Shown here: positions 1-9,090 of the stretch, one piece after another
Position numbering within the stretch: position 1 is the first letter of the stretch
How the letters are laid out: every line of letters begins with the position of its first letter
DNA from: Nostoc sp. 'Peltigera membranacea cyanobiont' N6
GTDB lineage: Bacteria; Cyanobacteriota; Cyanobacteriia; Cyanobacteriales; Nostocaceae
Length of the DNA: 64,000 nucleotides
Direction of reading: 5' to 3'
Assembly: GCF_002949735.1 (NCBI RefSeq)
Contig: NZ_CP026682.1
Location: 1 to 64,000 of the forward strand
Translations under genes and position numbers: made by a program
Notes under the pieces: model-generated
Told to the model about the DNA's origin: nothing
The model's input: the letters and a program-made list of their open reading frames with translations, nothing else
Database searches by the model: none

Positions 1-52
1 GTAAATATTATCTGGAATCAAATTAAAACTGAAAATCTGAAGGAGAAATTTC

Positions 53-469
53 ATGTCGCCAAGTAAATTTTACCCGTTCTCTGATTATGATAAAAAACAA
101 ATTGCTAAACTCCCTCCTGATATAGCAGCCCTAGCAGATAAATATCCGAGCGAGATTTTAAACACTGCTGATAGTTGGGATAACTTGCCTTTTGATGCTA
201 ACTATCTTCCTGAGTGTATTGAAGTCTATAGTGGCGATGCAGATGATGCCAATATTTTTGTGTTAAATGGTGTTCTGAAAGATTATGTCCCATCTCATGC
301 TGAAAAAAATACATCATCGATAACAGTGATGATTGATGGAGAATTTGCTTACATTGAAATTGAAGGTAGACAGGTTCTTAATAAACTCGGTGGGATAGTT
401 TTACCAGAAGTAGCGATTAATCCCGATGTGTTAATTCAGTCAATTCTCAAAGGTGAAAATAATGATTGA
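53..469 (+). CDS. Unrecognised acidic 138-aa protein
   Basis: I do not recognise this protein. It is acidic, has no membrane segment and no cysteine motif, and begins at an ATG with a strong Shine-Dalgarno (AAGGAGAAATT just upstream). Its last codons overlap the ATG of the next gene, so the two are probably translationally coupled and may act together. No function is proposed. Confidence 0.7.
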   Translation: MSPSKFYPFSDYDKKQIAKLPPDIAALADKYPSEILNTADSWDNLPFDANYLPECIEVYSGDADDANIFVLNGVLKDYVPSHAEKNTSSITVMIDGEFAYIEIEGRQVLNKLGGIVLPEVAINPDVLIQSILKGENND

Positions 470-1709
470 TGATGGTGAAGCTAAAGAGATTAAGCGAGAT
501 TATCTAGAAATTTTAGAATCTCTCCTCAAACTCATCCATGCCAAAGCTAAAGAAAAAGGATTAGATCCCAGCAAGGATGTTCATATTTACTCTAGCTCTA
601 GCAAAGTTTATCAAGGGACATTAGGAGAATCACCCTCTAAAAACTTATTAACACCGACGATAGTAGAGAACTTAAAAAAAGCTCTGTCTGACCCAAAAAA
701 TTCTCAAGGTGCAATTTCTATTAAAATTGGTAATGAAAAAGTATTCCATATTAAAAATGGAGAAGTACTGACTGACAAATTAGGTTTAGCTCCGGCATCA
801 CAGAAAAATAAAGTTGTAAGTAATGAGCGAATCTACAGTGTAGAAGCTTTAGGAAAACAAGTGCAAGTATTGCAGAAAAAACTAAGCGAACAACAAAAAC
901 TTGTAGATAGTATCAAATCAGAACAGCTTTCACCCGAATTTTTATCACAACTAGCTGCTCAAGTTGCCGAAATGAGTAAATCCTTGGAGAAGCAGCAACA
1001 GTTAATTGAAAACACCCAAAAAGCATTGTCACAGGTGAATGAACGGTTTTTACCACAAGTTCAAAATACGGTTCTTCAAAATTGGGTGGGTACGGTTGAG
1101 AACAAGGTAAAACAAACTGCCAAGAATGTTTTTGAGCGGATTAAAGATGTACTGACATCCGAAGTAACGAAGCTCAGAAAGGAAATTACTTCACTTAAAT
1201 CTCAAATTAATGAACAAATTACTAGCTTCAAGGATGAAGTTAAATATCAGACTGACAGTGTAAGAAATCAACTCAATCAACAAGCTGGTAACTTAACTCA
1301 AGAGATACGTACACAGGTAGATAGTGTTAAAAACACGGTTGATCAAAGCCTTATGAGTGTCAAGTCAGCTATTGACAATACTCGAACTGAACTACGGGCT
1401 GCTGTTGATGATGTTAAAGGTCAAGCAATTGAACAGAGTGTCAAAGCAATGCTGAATATCTTGGGCAAAGATAACCCTGATGGTTCCAAGAGTTTTAAAA
1501 GTACAAATTTTGATTTTGAACGCCTTGGCGATAATGTAATCGTTCGTGCCAAAAACGGCGAGGCTGTTCTCACTGATGGAGTTTTATCGCCTAACGTAAG
1601 TGACCAACAGTTACAGGCACTTGATAAGGTTCAATCTGTTGTTGATATGCATCATCAAATTCAGCAGGATTCTCAACAAGAATCACAATTTAGAAATATG
1701 CACAGGTAA
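462..1709 (+). CDS. Long coiled-coil protein of unknown function
   Basis: About 415 residues. I chose the ATG at 462, which follows AAAGGTG at good spacing, over the in-frame GTG at 453. Residues ~120-330 are a long amphipathic helix rich in Lys/Glu/Gln/Ser/Val, with short repeats such as TQVDSVKNTVDQSLMSVKSA, the pattern of apolipoprotein-like or chemoreceptor-like coiled coils. The C-terminus is Gln/His-rich. It overlaps the preceding gene by 8 nt and is followed closely by a membrane-anchored nuclease. It could be a structural or scaffold partner of its neighbours; this is inference. Confidence 0.65.
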   Translation: MIDDGEAKEIKRDYLEILESLLKLIHAKAKEKGLDPSKDVHIYSSSSKVYQGTLGESPSKNLLTPTIVENLKKALSDPKNSQGAISIKIGNEKVFHIKNGEVLTDKLGLAPASQKNKVVSNERIYSVEALGKQVQVLQKKLSEQQKLVDSIKSEQLSPEFLSQLAAQVAEMSKSLEKQQQLIENTQKALSQVNERFLPQVQNTVLQNWVGTVENKVKQTAKNVFERIKDVLTSEVTKLRKEITSLKSQINEQITSFKDEVKYQTDSVRNQLNQQAGNLTQEIRTQVDSVKNTVDQSLMSVKSAIDNTRTELRAAVDDVKGQAIEQSVKAMLNILGKDNPDGSKSFKSTNFDFERLGDNVIVRAKNGEAVLTDGVLSPNVSDQQLQALDKVQSVVDMHHQIQQDSQQESQFRNMHR

Positions 1710-1734
1710 GCCATGATCAAAGGGGAGTGTAAAA

Positions 1735-2643
1735 ATGATACTAATCCTAATCATTGGTTTGTTGTTTGCACTGGGTGGAATAATTTTTCTAGCTTGGCTG
1801 TTTGTATTATTTCCACCTTCAATGCCAAAGTCAAAGTATCGCTGGCAAGGTTTGAAGCAATCGCCATTACCACCTAAGAGTACAAAATCGTCTGACATTT
1901 CATCTCAAAATTTTGTACGACAAAGCCCAGCACCAACGCAAAAGACTCTCTTAGCTAAAAATTTTAAGAAGCCTGTACGACAAAGCCCAGTACCAACGCA
2001 AAAGACTTTCTTAGCTAAAAACTTTAAGAAGCCTGTAGGACAAAGCTCAGTACCAATCCAAAAGGCTTTCTTAGCTAAAAATTTTAAGAAGCAATTACTA
2101 CCAAGCCCAGCGCGAACACCAAGGGTTAGATTACCTAAAAAGCTTAAGAAACACTTGAATAATATTGAGTACGCTAGTCAAGTATTACTTGAGCTTCGTA
2201 GCAGAACTCAATTAGCCAAATTGCCAGTAGTAATCGCTACGCTACGCAGGATATCGCCTTACGTTTTTGAAGAATTGGTACTCACTTGTTGCAAAAAACA
2301 GGGCTGGCAAATCCAACGCAACTTTCGGTACACCGGTGACGGCGGGATAGATGGTCGCGTGTTGATTTTAGGAAAGCTCTATGTAATCCAGGTTAAACGT
2401 TACGCTGATTACATTAGCCCAGAACACATCAAAGATTTCCTGTGCTGTATCGAAGGAGAAGGAGCTAGTGGTGGATTCTTCGTGCATACTGGCATAACTG
2501 GACAGTTATCAAAACAGTTGATTCGTCGCTCCGATAAAATAATCTTAGTGAGCGGTCAGAAACTAGTAAATTTTGTCTTAGGTGAGCAGTTGAAGATAAT
2601 AGGGATAACAATACCAGTTAAATCAGTGAACATTGAACAGTGA
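1735..2643 (+). CDS. Membrane-anchored Mrr-like restriction endonuclease-fold protein
   Basis: 302 residues. One N-terminal hydrophobic segment (residues ~2-27) is followed by three tandem 20-residue repeats of the QSPxPTQKxxLAKNFKKP type (residues ~61-120; 60-bp DNA period, about 1915-2094). The C-terminal domain (~165-300) has the PD-(D/E)XK pattern of the Mrr_cat/restriction-endonuclease-like family: FEELV (E179/E180), GGIDG (D206) and IQVKRY (Q219-x-K221). Mrr-type proteins cleave DNA, often modified DNA. Anchoring would place the activity at the inner membrane, for example where DNA enters, but that is inference. The Lys-rich repeat linker may bind DNA. Confidence 0.7.
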   Translation: MILILIIGLLFALGGIIFLAWLFVLFPPSMPKSKYRWQGLKQSPLPPKSTKSSDISSQNFVRQSPAPTQKTLLAKNFKKPVRQSPVPTQKTFLAKNFKKPVGQSSVPIQKAFLAKNFKKQLLPSPARTPRVRLPKKLKKHLNNIEYASQVLLELRSRTQLAKLPVVIATLRRISPYVFEELVLTCCKKQGWQIQRNFRYTGDGGIDGRVLILGKLYVIQVKRYADYISPEHIKDFLCCIEGEGASGGFFVHTGITGQLSKQLIRRSDKIILVSGQKLVNFVLGEQLKIIGITIPVKSVNIEQ

Positions 2644-2712
2644 ATAGTGAACAACTAACCTATCAATGAATTGATGGAAATATCTGATACCTGATAATTG
2701 ATAACTGATAAG

Positions 2713-5700
2713 TTAGCGCCGGAACCGTAGATGCTCCTCGTTGTCATTTGGCGATGGCGAGTTGATTCCCAATCTTTTCATAATCGATGGTTTGTCATCT
2801 CTAATCAGTTGCCTAACGATGTTCATTTTCTCCTCAAAAGTCAACACTTTTGCATCAGTTGTAACACTCGTAAATAACTCGCTGACCTTTGCTCCTGTTA
2901 CCTTTTCACCTTTGACATATTTTCCTACTTCCATAACTACTTCTGCCAATCTTTCAATATCTAAACCCTGAATCATCTGTTTGAGATGCAACTTTAATTC
3001 TGCTAGTAATGTTTTAGCTAAGGTTGACTCAGTAGCTGATTGCTCAACAGAGTTAGAGGTGGATAAAATAGCTCTCTTCTCTACATGAGATTGCAACTCA
3101 GTTGTCAATGCTGTTTCAAAGTCATTGAATGTACTTTTAGCAGTAACAAGTTGTTGATGAGATTGAGAAAGTTGTTTTGTTAACCCTAATACTGCTTGGT
3201 TTAAAGCAGACTCGATAGCTGATTGCTCAATATAATCAGAGATTGATAAAATAGCTCCTTTTTCTGCATGAGATTTTAACTCTTGAGTCAAGGCTGTTTC
3301 AAAGTCATTGAATGTACTTTTAGCAGTAACAAGTTGTTGATGAGATTGAGAAAGTTGTTTTGTTAACCCTAATACTGCTTGGTTTAAAGCAGACTCGATA
3401 GCTGATTGCTCAACATAATCAGAGATTGATAAAATAGCTCCTTTTTCTGCATGAGATTTTAACTCTTGAGTCAAGGCTGTTTCAAAGTCATTGAATGTAC
3501 TTTTAGCAGTAACAAGTTGTTGATGAGATTGAGAAAGTTGTTTTGTTAACCCTAATACTGCTTGGTTTAAAGCAGACTCGATAGCTGATTGCTCAACATA
3601 ATCAGAGATTGATAAAATAGCTCCTTTTTCTGCATGAGGTTTTAACTCTTGAGTCAAGGCTGTTTCAAAGTCATTGAATGTAGTCTTAGATGCAACAAGT
3701 TGTTGATGAGATTGAGAAAGTTGCTCTGTCAATCCTAATACTGATTGGTTTAAAGCAGACTCGATAGCTGATTGCTCAATATAATCAGAGATTGATAAAA
3801 TAGCCCTCTTTTCTGCATGGGATTGCAACTCAGCTGTCAATACTTCCTCAAAGTCATTAAATGCAGTTTGATATTCAACTAACTGCTGATGAGATCGAGA
3901 AAGTTGCTCTGTTAATCCTAATACTGTTTGGGCTAAAGTAGATTCAATACTTGATTGCTCAATATAATCAAAAATTGACAAAATAGCTCTCTTTTCTGCA
4001 TGGGATTGCAACTCAGCCGTCAATGCTGTTTCAAACTCATTGAATGTACTTTTAGCAGCAACAAGTTGTTGATGAGATTGAGAAAGTTGTTCTGTCAATC
4101 CTAATACTGCTTGGGTTAAAGCAGACTCGATAGCTGATTGCTCAACATAATCATAGATTGACAGAATAGCTTTATTTTCTGCATAAGATTGCAACTCAGC
4201 CGTCAATGCTGTTTCAAACTCATTGAATGTACTTTTAGCAATGACAAGTTGTTGATGAGATTGAGAAAGTTGTTCTGTTAGCCCTAATACTGTTTGGGTT
4301 AAAGCAGACTCAATAGCTGATTGCTCAACATAATCGGAGATTGTATTTAAGAGTTGTCTGGTGGCTGGTTGTGAAGAATGGACATAACTTGCTTCTCTAT
4401 TAAAAATTGTTGAATTTTGTCCGTTAACTTGTCTTGAGAGTTTCTCTGTTCGTTGACCTCGAAGCCCATCATCTGTAGAGCTTTGGTTAATTCCTGCAAT
4501 ATCGTCTCCATGCTCGAAGACTTTTTCGAGTTCAGCATCTCGGTTAATTGCTGCAAGAAGTTCGACTGATTCGCGCTCATTTCGATTAGGTTCTCGGCTT
4601 GGCTCGTTTCTAAGAACTCGATTTTCTGGGTCAATTGCTGGCTGTTGGTTTGTAACTGCTCGAAATTCTTGTTCAATTGCTCTATCTTCTCGGTTAGCAA
4701 CTGTATCTGAGTTAGGTTGTTGTCGTTGGTTAAAGTCATGGGTTTGTACCTGTGGTTTATTTTGTAAAAGATAGGGAACAGGCAATGGGGAACAGGCAAC
4801 AGTTTTTTCTATTTCCTCTTCCCTGTGTGTTGGTAAGAGATCCAATTTGTCATTCCCTGTTGCCCGTTCCCTGTTGCCTGTTCCCTCAAGTTGTATAGAA
4901 CGTTGTTCTGGTATCGGCTTACGCAAAGGTGGAAAAGCCGCAGTCTTTGAATGCTGATTCTGCTGTTGCCAGTCCCGAAAGGTTGGAGCAAGATGACTCA
5001 ATTTCTCGTAAGCTTGTGGCCCATTTGCGGCGATGAAATCATCAACACCTTTGTCTGGGCCTGGCAAGTTGATGACTTTTACTCTTGCTCCAGCTTCTTG
5101 TAACAATCTTCCAGTTACGGAAATATCTCGTTCGATATGGAGCTTAGTTTCGGGCTTGGTTTCGTAGTCAAAGCAGAACTTGAAAACTCTCCCTTGTGTG
5201 GCGAAAACCGCTAATTCCTCATGTAGGTAAGACTTACCGATTTTTTTACCAAACTCATCTTTGGGAGTTCGGTATCCCGCCGAAATCCCAGGTAGCCCAA
5301 TGGCAGCGTGACCTTGGCTCAACAGGCTGGCTGCTTTTTTTGCACCTTCTGCGATCGCACAGGGGATATTATGTTTCCATACACAGTACCAAAATCCTGA
5401 CTGGCGATCGCGATCGCTGGGGTTCACCTTGTGTTTGGAGTAAATGCGTTCGGCAATATCGTCAGGGACATTGAGCAAGAATATACTTAATTCAACCTTT
5501 GGGGGATGCTCATATTTAATGAATTTTCCTTCAATTATTTGATTATTCTCATCTTTTTTGGGTCTTGGTTGATTTGGCTTGTAGCATCCCCATCGTTTAA
5601 TCGGCGGTTTCTCACCTGGCTTTAAGTTAGCAAATGTTCGCGCATCAACTCCAGCATCACACCACCATCCACCAGCATCAAGATGCGAATATGCCCTTAT

Positions 5701-8700
5701 AAAACCATCTGTTAGCCGTCCTGTATTTGTTCGATTCAGTTTTTCGCTGACCATGAGCCGTTCCCAGGCTTCATGCTCACCACCTGCATAGTTAAACTGA
5801 AGACTCTCAAAGTTCAACGCTGTAATATTAGGATGAATGGCACTTGATTCAAACTCTTGCCAGTGTTTTGGTTCAATAAAATTAGGTATTTTTTCAGTCT
5901 GATTGGGTGTCCAGAATGGTTCTGTGGGGACAGGAGATTTCAGTACTGGCTTAGAGAAAACCGATTCAAGAGTATTATAATTTGGTGTCTCTTTCAAGAC
6001 GGGCAAGACTTTCGGTACTTTTATTGATGAATCATGGCTTGTTGTTCGGCTAGATGCGACTGATTTCACAATTGGGCCGACAAAAGGAGTAGATACTGTC
6101 GTCTCTTGTTTTAGTACTGGCTTCTCAAAAGGGGCACTTATATTTATAGTTATTGCTTGGTGCTGCTCAATCGTCGATTTCTGAATTTGTTTTCGTAGCA
6201 ATTCCAAAGCATTCTCTTTGGCTTTCGACTGTTGCGCCAACTCTACCAATCGCGTTGGATCTTCGGTGTAAATCTTTAATTCATGCCTTGCACGGCTGGC
6301 AGCAACATAAAAACTTTCCTGTCCAATAGTGAAATCTGCCGAAATTAACACCCGATCCGCAGTTTTCCCCTGGCTACTATATGTTGTACTCACAAGGGCA
6401 TAGTCTAAGTTTTGCGCCTGTGCCAAACTAATGCATTCAGTACGCTCATCAGCATATTTAATCTGGACTATGTTCAGGTCGATCCCTGTTACAGTAAACT
6501 CCTGTCCGTTACGTCGTCCCAATTGCCGATCGTTTTTCTTCCATTGCAGGCGATCGCCCACGGCAATTTCAATCTGGTGACTCTGGTAAACCGCTTTCTC
6601 AAAAGCCGTGTCTACATCCATTACCTGACCATTATCACCAATTAGGGTCAACTTATCAGTAGTTCGACCTACCACTTCATATAATTTGCCTTTAGAAAGC
6701 CCCCGGCGTTTGTAATCCCGTGTCGGCATGACCACATCACCAATTTCAAAGTTATGGGCAAACCGCATCTGTACTTTTGTCAGATTTTTGGTTTGCAATT
6801 GGGTGATGGTTGCAGTTTCTCCCAAAGTTCCTTCATCTTTTAACTGAGAGCGAATCGCTTGGGTAAGGGCAAGTCTTTCTGTATTTGTTCCAGCTAACAC
6901 AAGGGTTTTGAGTCGCTGCTCTGGTGTCCCTACTATATAATCACTAGCGATCTGCTCTATTTTGGAAAAACTATCTACTTGAAGTATGGAACCGTTGGCT
7001 TCTAGTCTTTCAAATCCTGCTTCTATTCTGCCATCAGCGATTAAATCTACTGCCAGCTTCAGTTGAGGGTCTTTTTGGCGCAACGATTCATTGAGGTGTG
7101 CGGTTTTGATTCCTGCTTGCTGCAAGGATTTGAAGGGATTACCTGCCGACACTGCTGATAACTGCCGAGTGTCACCTACTAAAATCACCCTAGCTTGAAG
7201 TAAGGTTGCTCGTTGTAGGAGTGCATGGGCATCTTTAGCACTGAGTAAACCCGCTTCGTCCACAATCCAGATTTGATTTGGTTCAATTTCTTTTGGTTCA
7301 GTGACAAGTAATCTAGCAATAGTTTCAGATTGAATCTCTAACTCTTCGCTCAAAACCTTAGCAGCAGAGGAACTGGGGGCAAAGCCTTTGATGGTATATC
7401 CGGCATTGAAAGCGATCGCCTTCAACTCTTTGAGGGCAAAAGTCTTGCCAGCGCCAGCTACCCCCTGCCATGCAATGAACTGGTCAGATGTTGTTGCAGC
7501 TAATTCTACTGCTTGGCGCTGTCCGGTATTTAGTAAGGTGTTCTCTAAGTGGCTTTCGACTACTTCCGGGTGGGAAATGGAGTCAAATTTGCATTCACCT
7601 TGCTGCATCAAGTTAATCGTCGCCAACTCCCGCCGCACTGCTGTCATCGTCGTAAATTGGTCAGTTAATCCTGGTAGAGCGATTAACTCCTGATGCTCTC
7701 TAATCAGGGCTGCTGTTGCTGTTACATCCGTAGCTAAACGTTCTTCTAAGATGAATTTTTCTAAATCCTCTTGTCTAAAAGCGACATTTCTCTCACTGCA
7801 ATGTGCGATCGCATCATCTAACGCATCAATCAGACTTTTTTGCTCAACCACAAGAGGAGCCTGTTCTTTTCTTGGTTCTCCTGGCTTGACAAACGTGATA
7901 CCTAACGCCGCAGCTTCTTCTTTCCACAATGCAACTAATTCTGATTCTGGTAGTTTCTGCTTGCGCTGGCGGGTATCATCCCAAATTTTTTCACGTTCGG
8001 CCCAAGTCGAATTAGCACCAGATGAGGCGATGATTTGCTGTCGCCGCTTAGAAAATGCCTCTAAATCCTCGAATTTAAAGCCTTTTATATCAAACTGCCC
8101 ATGTAAACGAAGCTCTATCTCGTAGCCAAGCTTCTGCACCTCACGCGCCAGAGAGCTTTGGTATGCCATCCCCAAGAATTTTTTATTGGCGAATATTTCA
8201 TTATTACCCAAACTCAACCACCTACCATCTGGAGTTTGGGTCATGTTCATCAGCAAACAATGGGTGTGCAGATGTGGGTCTAAATCCCGACTTTCGATGT
8301 GATCGAACTGCGCGACGACCAAGTTACCAGTCTTAACTCTATGTCTGCCGCTATTATCTGTCACTCTGGTATAGGCATAACGCTGCTCTATTAGCTCCAA
8401 GGTTTCTTTTAGCGCCTGATGATGGGCATCGATTAACCGTGTATCCCCACCCACCAATGCCATCAAGCTCACACTTTTGGGCGCAGAAAATGTACAGTCT
8501 AATGCGGCTCTGCGTTCTCCTTTCCCCTTTTCTTTGACTACTCTGGCATTCAATACCTCACGACCATCAGGCTTTTGCCCCTCAATGATATTTTTAAAAG
8601 CGTCTTCGTCATCGACTGCCCCTGACAACCCCAACTTTTTAGCACCTTGACCATTCCAAAGCGACTTTCCTTGGTGATAGTAATTCTTGATGAAGTAGTT

Positions 8701-8739
8701 CACCGCCATCTCTGAGGACACGTTAGCCGCTGTTAGCAT
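2713..8739 (-). CDS. MobF-type relaxase-helicase with DUF3854 and C-terminal repeats (TraI/TrwC-like)
   Basis: 2008 residues. The N-terminal TrwC-type relaxase has candidate nicking tyrosines Y15/Y20/Y21, DCTFSAPKSVS (D81) and the metal triad in DPHLHTH (H156, H158, H160). An SF1 helicase follows, with GVAGAGKT (426-433), IVDEAGLL (~492-499), VGDTRQLS and a late ASRAR motif. Residues ~1010-1260 match DUF3854, a TOPRIM-like domain of cyanobacterial plasmid proteins (AEGAKKA, E1131; FCFDYE, D1191). Residues ~1330-1460 are Arg/Asn/Glu-rich and disordered; ~1465-1910 hold seven 61-residue helical repeats and part of an eighth. The ATG at 8739 has an AGAGGTGA Shine-Dalgarno. Expected role: nick oriT, unwind the transferred strand and perhaps prime its copy. 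Confidence 0.9.
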   Translation of the reverse strand: MLTAANVSSEMAVNYFIKNYYHQGKSLWNGQGAKKLGLSGAVDDEDAFKNIIEGQKPDGREVLNARVVKEKGKGERRAALDCTFSAPKSVSLMALVGGDTRLIDAHHQALKETLELIEQRYAYTRVTDNSGRHRVKTGNLVVAQFDHIESRDLDPHLHTHCLLMNMTQTPDGRWLSLGNNEIFANKKFLGMAYQSSLAREVQKLGYEIELRLHGQFDIKGFKFEDLEAFSKRRQQIIASSGANSTWAEREKIWDDTRQRKQKLPESELVALWKEEAAALGITFVKPGEPRKEQAPLVVEQKSLIDALDDAIAHCSERNVAFRQEDLEKFILEERLATDVTATAALIREHQELIALPGLTDQFTTMTAVRRELATINLMQQGECKFDSISHPEVVESHLENTLLNTGQRQAVELAATTSDQFIAWQGVAGAGKTFALKELKAIAFNAGYTIKGFAPSSSAAKVLSEELEIQSETIARLLVTEPKEIEPNQIWIVDEAGLLSAKDAHALLQRATLLQARVILVGDTRQLSAVSAGNPFKSLQQAGIKTAHLNESLRQKDPQLKLAVDLIADGRIEAGFERLEANGSILQVDSFSKIEQIASDYIVGTPEQRLKTLVLAGTNTERLALTQAIRSQLKDEGTLGETATITQLQTKNLTKVQMRFAHNFEIGDVVMPTRDYKRRGLSKGKLYEVVGRTTDKLTLIGDNGQVMDVDTAFEKAVYQSHQIEIAVGDRLQWKKNDRQLGRRNGQEFTVTGIDLNIVQIKYADERTECISLAQAQNLDYALVSTTYSSQGKTADRVLISADFTIGQESFYVAASRARHELKIYTEDPTRLVELAQQSKAKENALELLRKQIQKSTIEQHQAITINISAPFEKPVLKQETTVSTPFVGPIVKSVASSRTTSHDSSIKVPKVLPVLKETPNYNTLESVFSKPVLKSPVPTEPFWTPNQTEKIPNFIEPKHWQEFESSAIHPNITALNFESLQFNYAGGEHEAWERLMVSEKLNRTNTGRLTDGFIRAYSHLDAGGWWCDAGVDARTFANLKPGEKPPIKRWGCYKPNQPRPKKDENNQIIEGKFIKYEHPPKVELSIFLLNVPDDIAERIYSKHKVNPSDRDRQSGFWYCVWKHNIPCAIAEGAKKAASLLSQGHAAIGLPGISAGYRTPKDEFGKKIGKSYLHEELAVFATQGRVFKFCFDYETKPETKLHIERDISVTGRLLQEAGARVKVINLPGPDKGVDDFIAANGPQAYEKLSHLAPTFRDWQQQNQHSKTAAFPPLRKPIPEQRSIQLEGTGNRERATGNDKLDLLPTHREEEIEKTVACSPLPVPYLLQNKPQVQTHDFNQRQQPNSDTVANREDRAIEQEFRAVTNQQPAIDPENRVLRNEPSREPNRNERESVELLAAINRDAELEKVFEHGDDIAGINQSSTDDGLRGQRTEKLSRQVNGQNSTIFNREASYVHSSQPATRQLLNTISDYVEQSAIESALTQTVLGLTEQLSQSHQQLVIAKSTFNEFETALTAELQSYAENKAILSIYDYVEQSAIESALTQAVLGLTEQLSQSHQQLVAAKSTFNEFETALTAELQSHAEKRAILSIFDYIEQSSIESTLAQTVLGLTEQLSRSHQQLVEYQTAFNDFEEVLTAELQSHAEKRAILSISDYIEQSAIESALNQSVLGLTEQLSQSHQQLVASKTTFNDFETALTQELKPHAEKGAILSISDYVEQSAIESALNQAVLGLTKQLSQSHQQLVTAKSTFNDFETALTQELKSHAEKGAILSISDYVEQSAIESALNQAVLGLTKQLSQSHQQLVTAKSTFNDFETALTQELKSHAEKGAILSISDYIEQSAIESALNQAVLGLTKQLSQSHQQLVTAKSTFNDFETALTTELQSHVEKRAILSTSNSVEQSATESTLAKTLLAELKLHLKQMIQGLDIERLAEVVMEVGKYVKGEKVTGAKVSELFTSVTTDAKVLTFEEKMNIVRQLIRDDKPSIMKRLGINSPSPNDNEEHLRFRR
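3010..4345 (-). repeat. 183-bp tandem repeats inside the relaxase gene
   Basis: A landmark (GTCATT or close variant) recurs at 3121, 3304, 3487, 3670, 3853, 4036 and 4219, an exact 183-bp period coding 61 residues per unit. An eighth, diverged partial unit lies at the 3-prime end. Units near 3230-3600 are almost identical, so expansion there is recent; the outer units are more diverged. Each unit has the form (D)YVEQSAIESAL ... LSQSHQQLV ... FNDFETAL. Confidence 0.95.
4347..4739 (-). CDS. Out-of-frame coiled-coil ORF inside the relaxase gene
   Basis: A 130-codon frame on the same strand as the relaxase but in another register. It starts at the ATG at 4739 (an upstream in-frame start at 4799 also exists) and stops just before the 61-residue repeats begin. 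The product would be a regular Gln/Leu/Asn coiled coil (LLTEKIEQLNKNFEQL, LETSQAENL). The relaxase frame over the same DNA is low-complexity. Either frame may be the younger one. It may be a true overlapping gene or chance; see findings. Confidence 0.35.
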   Translation of the reverse strand: MTLTNDNNLTQIQLLTEKIEQLNKNFEQLQTNSQQLTQKIEFLETSQAENLIEMSANQSNFLQQLTEMLNSKKSSSMETILQELTKALQMMGFEVNEQRNSQDKLTDKIQQFLIEKQVMSILHNQPPDNS

Positions 8740-8954
8740 GGCTCACCTCTGTTATGGGGTTTACAAAAGTTAATCCTTGTTCTATTCCATCTGTTAGTGC
8801 GGCCTACTCTCGTCAAGAAATTCTGATTATTTTCTCTTATTGCAAGATAATCACCCTTGCAATAAGTATTGAAGTCAAAATCAATCCCCGTCATCAAACT
8901 TCGTAGTGCTTGATGACGAATGAAAATTTTTTCGTGAGACTTTGACCAAAACAA
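8733..8954 (-). CDS. Possible short leader gene of the relaxase
   Basis: 73 codons, basic, no recognised domain. Its stop overlaps the relaxase start by 7 nt (CCATGCTAA), which would couple translation of the relaxase to it. It lies between the candidate oriT region and the relaxase. The sequence resembles no family I know, and it may simply be an open leader. Confidence 0.3.
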   Translation of the reverse strand: MFWSKSHEKIFIRHQALRSLMTGIDFDFNTYCKGDYLAIRENNQNFLTRVGRTNRWNRTRINFCKPHNRGEPC

Positions 8955-9090
8955 AATTTTATTTCCCCAACTCTCCTGTCATTTAATATAGCAAAAAATC
9001 GAGCATTCTTTCCGCCAAATATGGCGTACTGTGCGTCAGAAAAAGATGGATTGCATGGCTTGTGGTTCTTGAAGCTAATTACTAGATAAT
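8955..9090. other. Candidate oriT region upstream of the relaxase
   Basis: Non-coding stretch immediately upstream of a MobF relaxase gene, where oriT usually lies. It holds a small perfect inverted repeat, CGCCA-AATA-TGGCG (9013-9026), followed by TACTGTGCGTC. No nic site can be proven from the sequence alone. Confidence 0.3.

Noticed and set aside
3010..4345. CRISPR-like or non-coding repeat array
   Set aside because: The 183-bp period is a multiple of three and codes continuous helical protein in frame with the relaxase.
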